Source: CAZMOK01 sp964567785 (lineage in GTDB: Bacteria > Bacteroidota > Bacteroidia > Bacteroidales > JAGOPY01). Taken from it: a DNA stretch of 7,997 nucleotides. The stretch's first letter is position 1; the number at the start of each line of letters is the position of its first letter. Of the stretch, positions 6,120 through 7,997 are shown piece by piece. A program made the translations under genes and the position numbers. Location: positions 1 to 7,997 of the forward strand of contig CAZMOK010000097.1 in assembly GCA_964567785.1 (NCBI GenBank). Reading direction: 5' to 3'. The notes beneath the pieces are model-generated. The model made no database searches and was not told where the DNA came from. It was given only the letters and a program-made list of their open reading frames with translations.

Positions 6120-6929
6120 TTATGGTAAAGTATTTTTAAAGTCTTGATAGGAATCCGGATATTCATTCCCCTCCTTGCCGCCGAGCTCAAGCCATTCTTC
6201 TTCTATCCTTTCCAGCCTGTTATCGGGGTTTGGATGTGTGCTGAGGAATTCCGGCGGCCGGGGTGCATCATTGAGTTTCGCAAAAAAGCCGCCTACACCC
6301 CTTGCATCGTAAGATGTGGGATACAGGTAATGGACGGAGTGAAGGTCAGCGTCGTATTCATGGTCCCTGCTGAAAGCCAGCACTGCAAGCCCTGCGGTGA
6401 TATCAGTGGCAATTTGTGCAAGCTGGCTGGGGTTCTGGCCCAGCACGATGTTGATGAGCAACGACAAACCATAAACTTTTGTAAGCTGGTTGGTGGAATG
6501 CCGTTCAGCGGCGTGGGCCATTTCGTGCCCCATTACCCCGGCAAACTGGGCTTCATTATCCAGGTATTCGATCAGGCCGGTGTAGAAGTACATATAGCCG
6601 CCGGGTGTGGCAAAGGCATTCAGTACTGTGTCGTTATCAAGAAGGTATACTTCCCAGGGGAAGGTGTCGGAATAGTCAACTTCGCCCGTGAGGAGGATCG
6701 AATCCCTGATGCGTTCGAGGTGTGAATAAGCCTCCGGGCTACTCAACTTGTTGATTACAGGATATTCTGAAGGGTTTGACAGGATCTCGTCCCTGAGTTG
6801 CATGCCCAGGTTTATATCATCCTGGAGGGTGAAGATATTTGGCTGGAAGCCATCGTCATCGTCTTTGCACGCCGGTGCGACAAGTAGCACCACGATGATC
6901 ATAAACAGGGGTAATACCAGCTTTTTCAT
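6120..6929 (-). CDS. M48-family zinc metalloprotease lipoprotein, predicted surface-exported
   Basis: A 269-residue M48 peptidase attached to a lipid anchor. The hydrophobic signal (residues 1-20) ends APAC, with Cys21 as the likely lipidated residue. The next residues, KDDDD, fit the Bacteroidota lipoprotein export signal K-(D/E)2. The mature part shows NAFATPGGYMYFYTGLI (104-120), the zinc motif HEMAH (135-139), the third ligand Glu191 in HEYDAD (190-195), and STHPNPDNRLERI (230-242), all in M48 order. Lengths and motifs resemble small periplasmic relatives such as BepA and LoiP without their TPR domain. The frame runs back to 6977, but the TACCTTTG promoter element lies at 6975-6982, so the longer start would not be transcribed; the ATG at 6929 also opens a standard signal peptide. 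glyS follows after 18 bases. Substrate is unknown. Confidence 0.93.
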   Translation of the reverse strand: MKKLVLPLFMIIVVLLVAPACKDDDDGFQPNIFTLQDDINLGMQLRDEILSNPSEYPVINKLSSPEAYSHLERIRDSILLTGEVDYSDTFPWEVYLLDNDTVLNAFATPGGYMYFYTGLIEYLDNEAQFAGVMGHEMAHAAERHSTNQLTKVYGLSLLINIVLGQNPSQLAQIATDITAGLAVLAFSRDHEYDADLHSVHYLYPTSYDARGVGGFFAKLNDAPRPPEFLSTHPNPDNRLERIEEEWLELGGKEGNEYPDSYQDFKNTLP

Positions 6930-6974
6930 CCTATAATGGAATTTCTTAACAATCAGTAAGTTTAAAATTGGGGG

Positions 6975-6982
6975 CAAAGGTA
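6975..6982 (-). promoter_or_regulatory. -7 promoter element for the protease-glyS unit
   Basis: The minus strand reads TACCTTTG followed by C, a perfect TAnnTTTG match, 45 bases before the chosen protease start. A TTG lies 23 bases upstream, slightly further than ideal for a -33 element. The site decides the protease start codon, because the upstream ATG at 6977 lies inside it. Confidence 0.65.
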
Positions 6983-7041
6983 CGAAATCACCATTAACCG
7001 TTTACCAATTACAATTTTCCAGTGGACGTTTTTCATCTATT

Positions 7042-7049
7042 CAACTTTG
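7042..7049 (+). promoter_or_regulatory. Possible -7 element for the secreted protein gene
   Basis: CAACTTTG differs from TAnnTTTG by the first base and is followed by C, as in the other promoters here. It lies 56 bases before the chosen start at 7106. No good -33 element is seen. It would make the 6930-7105 spacer a divergent promoter region. Confidence 0.4.
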
Positions 7050-7105
7050 CATCATATCTGAGTTATTCTTATATTTATTTTTTTGAACCAATTAATTGCC
7101 AGATC

Positions 7106-7786
7106 ATGAAAGCAAGGATACTTATAATTTTTATGGTAATTTTTACTGTTAGCCTGGTTCGGGTGAATGCACAACCGCTAAATGATTCTGTCAACTTGTG
7201 GAGCCTTTACCCAGGATATGTTGTTACCAATGACGGAGACACAATTGAAGGACACCTGTTGCTCAGCAACCTGGTGGCCAACCAGAGAAAGGTCTTCTAT
7301 TTCAGAGACCCTGACAATCCTGACAGTAAAATAAAATATAAACCAAAAGATATTAAAGCCTATAAGGTGGGGCCCAGGCATTACGAATCGTTCAAATTTG
7401 CTGCCACCAATGCGATCAGAAAACATAATTTCTTTCTCAAAAAGATCGATGGTCCCATTTGCCTTTACAGATGGTATTACGAACCTGAAAGCCGTAGCAG
7501 CCAACGGGTTAAAATTGACGAGGACAATATACTCAATTCAAAGATTGATCTTAGCTTTAGTGAGGAAGACCTTACAGCACAGGATGTTGCGATAAAGCAA
7601 GGGGGAAAACCCATCAATCTCACGGCAGTGAAATATCTTATCAAGTTCAAAAAGCATATGGCGAAGATCGTTGATGACTATGAAGAGCTGGCAGAAAAGA
7701 TCAGGAACAAGGAAGAAGGATATACTTTTGGTTTCCATGAGGATATTATAATTGAGTATAATGAATGGTATAAAGGAAAGCAATAA
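7106..7786 (+). CDS. Secreted protein of unknown function
   Basis: 226 residues from the ATG at 7106; the open frame starts at 7022, but only the inner Met opens a signal peptide (MKARILIIFMVIFTVSLVRVNA, probably cut after VNA at residue 22). No Cys follows, so it is not a lipoprotein. The mature N-terminal half looks beta-rich: PGYVVTNDGDTIEGHLLL (36-53), VFYFRDP (63-69), IKYKPKDIKAYKV (76-88). The C-terminal part is helical and charged, roughly 172-202, and ends IIIEYNEWYKGK (214-225). The pattern 'GYVVTxxGDTIEG ... Y.P.DIKAY' followed by a C-terminal helix and 'IxxYNxWY' is familiar to me from uncharacterised secreted Bacteroidota proteins, but I cannot name a family. No catalytic motif or membrane segment beyond the signal is seen. 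It stands alone on its strand, divergent from the protease. Confidence 0.8.
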   Translation: MKARILIIFMVIFTVSLVRVNAQPLNDSVNLWSLYPGYVVTNDGDTIEGHLLLSNLVANQRKVFYFRDPDNPDSKIKYKPKDIKAYKVGPRHYESFKFAATNAIRKHNFFLKKIDGPICLYRWYYEPESRSSQRVKIDEDNILNSKIDLSFSEEDLTAQDVAIKQGGKPINLTAVKYLIKFKKHMAKIVDDYEELAEKIRNKEEGYTFGFHEDIIIEYNEWYKGKQ

Positions 7787-7830
7787 CAGAGTTGAGTTTT
7801 GAGAGCTGTGAGAAATGGTGATTATTTTTT

Positions 7831-7910
7831 GCAAGACATGATTAGACCTTGCAAGATATAGATAGACTTTGCAAGACATGGCAAGAGGTAGCCAGACATA
7901 GTAAGACATT
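7831..7910 (+). repeat. Decamer array, eight units
   Basis: Eight head-to-tail 10-base units with consensus GCAAGACATR. AGA at unit positions 4-6 is invariant in all eight, and C follows in six. Units 1, 3 and 5 begin GCAAGA while units 2 and 4 are diverged (ATTAGACCTT and GATAGACTTT), giving a 20-base superperiod in the first half. It starts 44 bases after the secreted-protein stop. Confidence 0.8.
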
Positions 7911-7914
7911 GTTT

Positions 7915-7963
7915 TTCATTATTAATTATTCATTGTTCATTATTCATTGTTCATTTTTCATTG
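7915..7963 (+). repeat. Heptamer array TTCATTR, seven units
   Basis: Seven head-to-tail 7-base units. Five end in A or G and match TTCATTR; one is TTAATTA and one is TTCATTT. A and G alternate at the last position in the middle units. It begins 4 bases after the decamer array. The remaining bases to 7997 are AT-rich with nothing recognisable. Confidence 0.8.
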
Positions 7964-7997
7964 ATCCTTACCTTTATCAGTGAAAAAAATTGAATCA

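Noticed and set aside
6930..6977. Longer protease start at 6977
   Set aside because: That ATG lies inside the TACCTTTG promoter element and would add 16 residues before a normal lipoprotein signal peptide.
7022..7105. Longer start at 7022 for the secreted protein
   Set aside because: It would bury the signal peptide 28 residues in and lies upstream of the probable -7 element.
7787..7830. Terminator after the secreted protein gene
   Set aside because: A six-T run is present at 7825-7830, but only a 4-bp inverted repeat (ACAG/CTGT) precedes it, too weak to call.
7831..7910. CRISPR array
   Set aside because: Units are 10 bases, contiguous and degenerate, with no spacers and no cas genes nearby.
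7974..7981. TACCTTTA near the right edge as a promoter
   Set aside because: It lacks the final G of TAnnTTTG, has no -33 partner at the right spacing, and no gene start is visible before the window ends.

Overview
The window looks like chromosomal DNA of a Bacteroidota (Bacteroidetes) bacterium, probably from a draft or metagenome assembly. Four things suggest this. Gene starts are preceded by the Bacteroidota -7 element TAnnTTTG. None of the genes has an obvious Shine-Dalgarno sequence. One lipoprotein carries the lipoprotein export signal C-K-(D/E)2 known from this phylum. The protein sequences are of Bacteroidota type. A run of exactly 100 N (1467-1566) is a scaffold gap whose true size is unknown. 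No species can be named from the sequence alone.

Layout. From 1 to 1432, on the minus strand, lies a two-gene unit of methylmalonyl-CoA metabolism: methylmalonyl-CoA epimerase (mce), then the carboxyltransferase subunit of methylmalonyl-CoA decarboxylase or propionyl-CoA carboxylase (mmdA, cut by the window edge). The gap follows, and it sits inside a divergent promoter region. From 1620 to 3278, on the plus strand, are prs (PRPP synthetase) and rplY (ribosomal protein L25/Ctc), closed by a strong intrinsic terminator. From 3345 to 3905, on the minus strand and convergent with rplY, is pth (peptidyl-tRNA hydrolase). From 3906 to 4571 there are 666 bases without a credible gene, built from short tandem and inverted repeats. 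From 4572 to 6929, on the minus strand, an M48-family metalloprotease lipoprotein is followed 18 bases later by glycyl-tRNA synthetase. From 7106 to 7786, on the plus strand and divergent from the protease, is a secreted protein of unknown function. The last 211 bases hold a decamer array that runs almost directly into a heptamer array.

How the genes fit together. mce and mmdA serve the succinate-propionate branch: the epimerase interconverts the two methylmalonyl-CoA epimers and the carboxyltransferase acts on one of them. prs, rplY, pth and glyS are housekeeping genes for nucleotide supply and translation. The protease and the small secreted protein act outside the cytoplasm.

I found no defence system, mobile element with a transposase, CRISPR array, rRNA or tRNA. 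The genes are ordinary. What stands out is between them: many unrelated short arrays that share only two unit lengths (7 bp and about 10 bp), a metalloprotease with a predicted surface-export signal, and a pth gene inverted relative to the usual prs-rplY-pth order.
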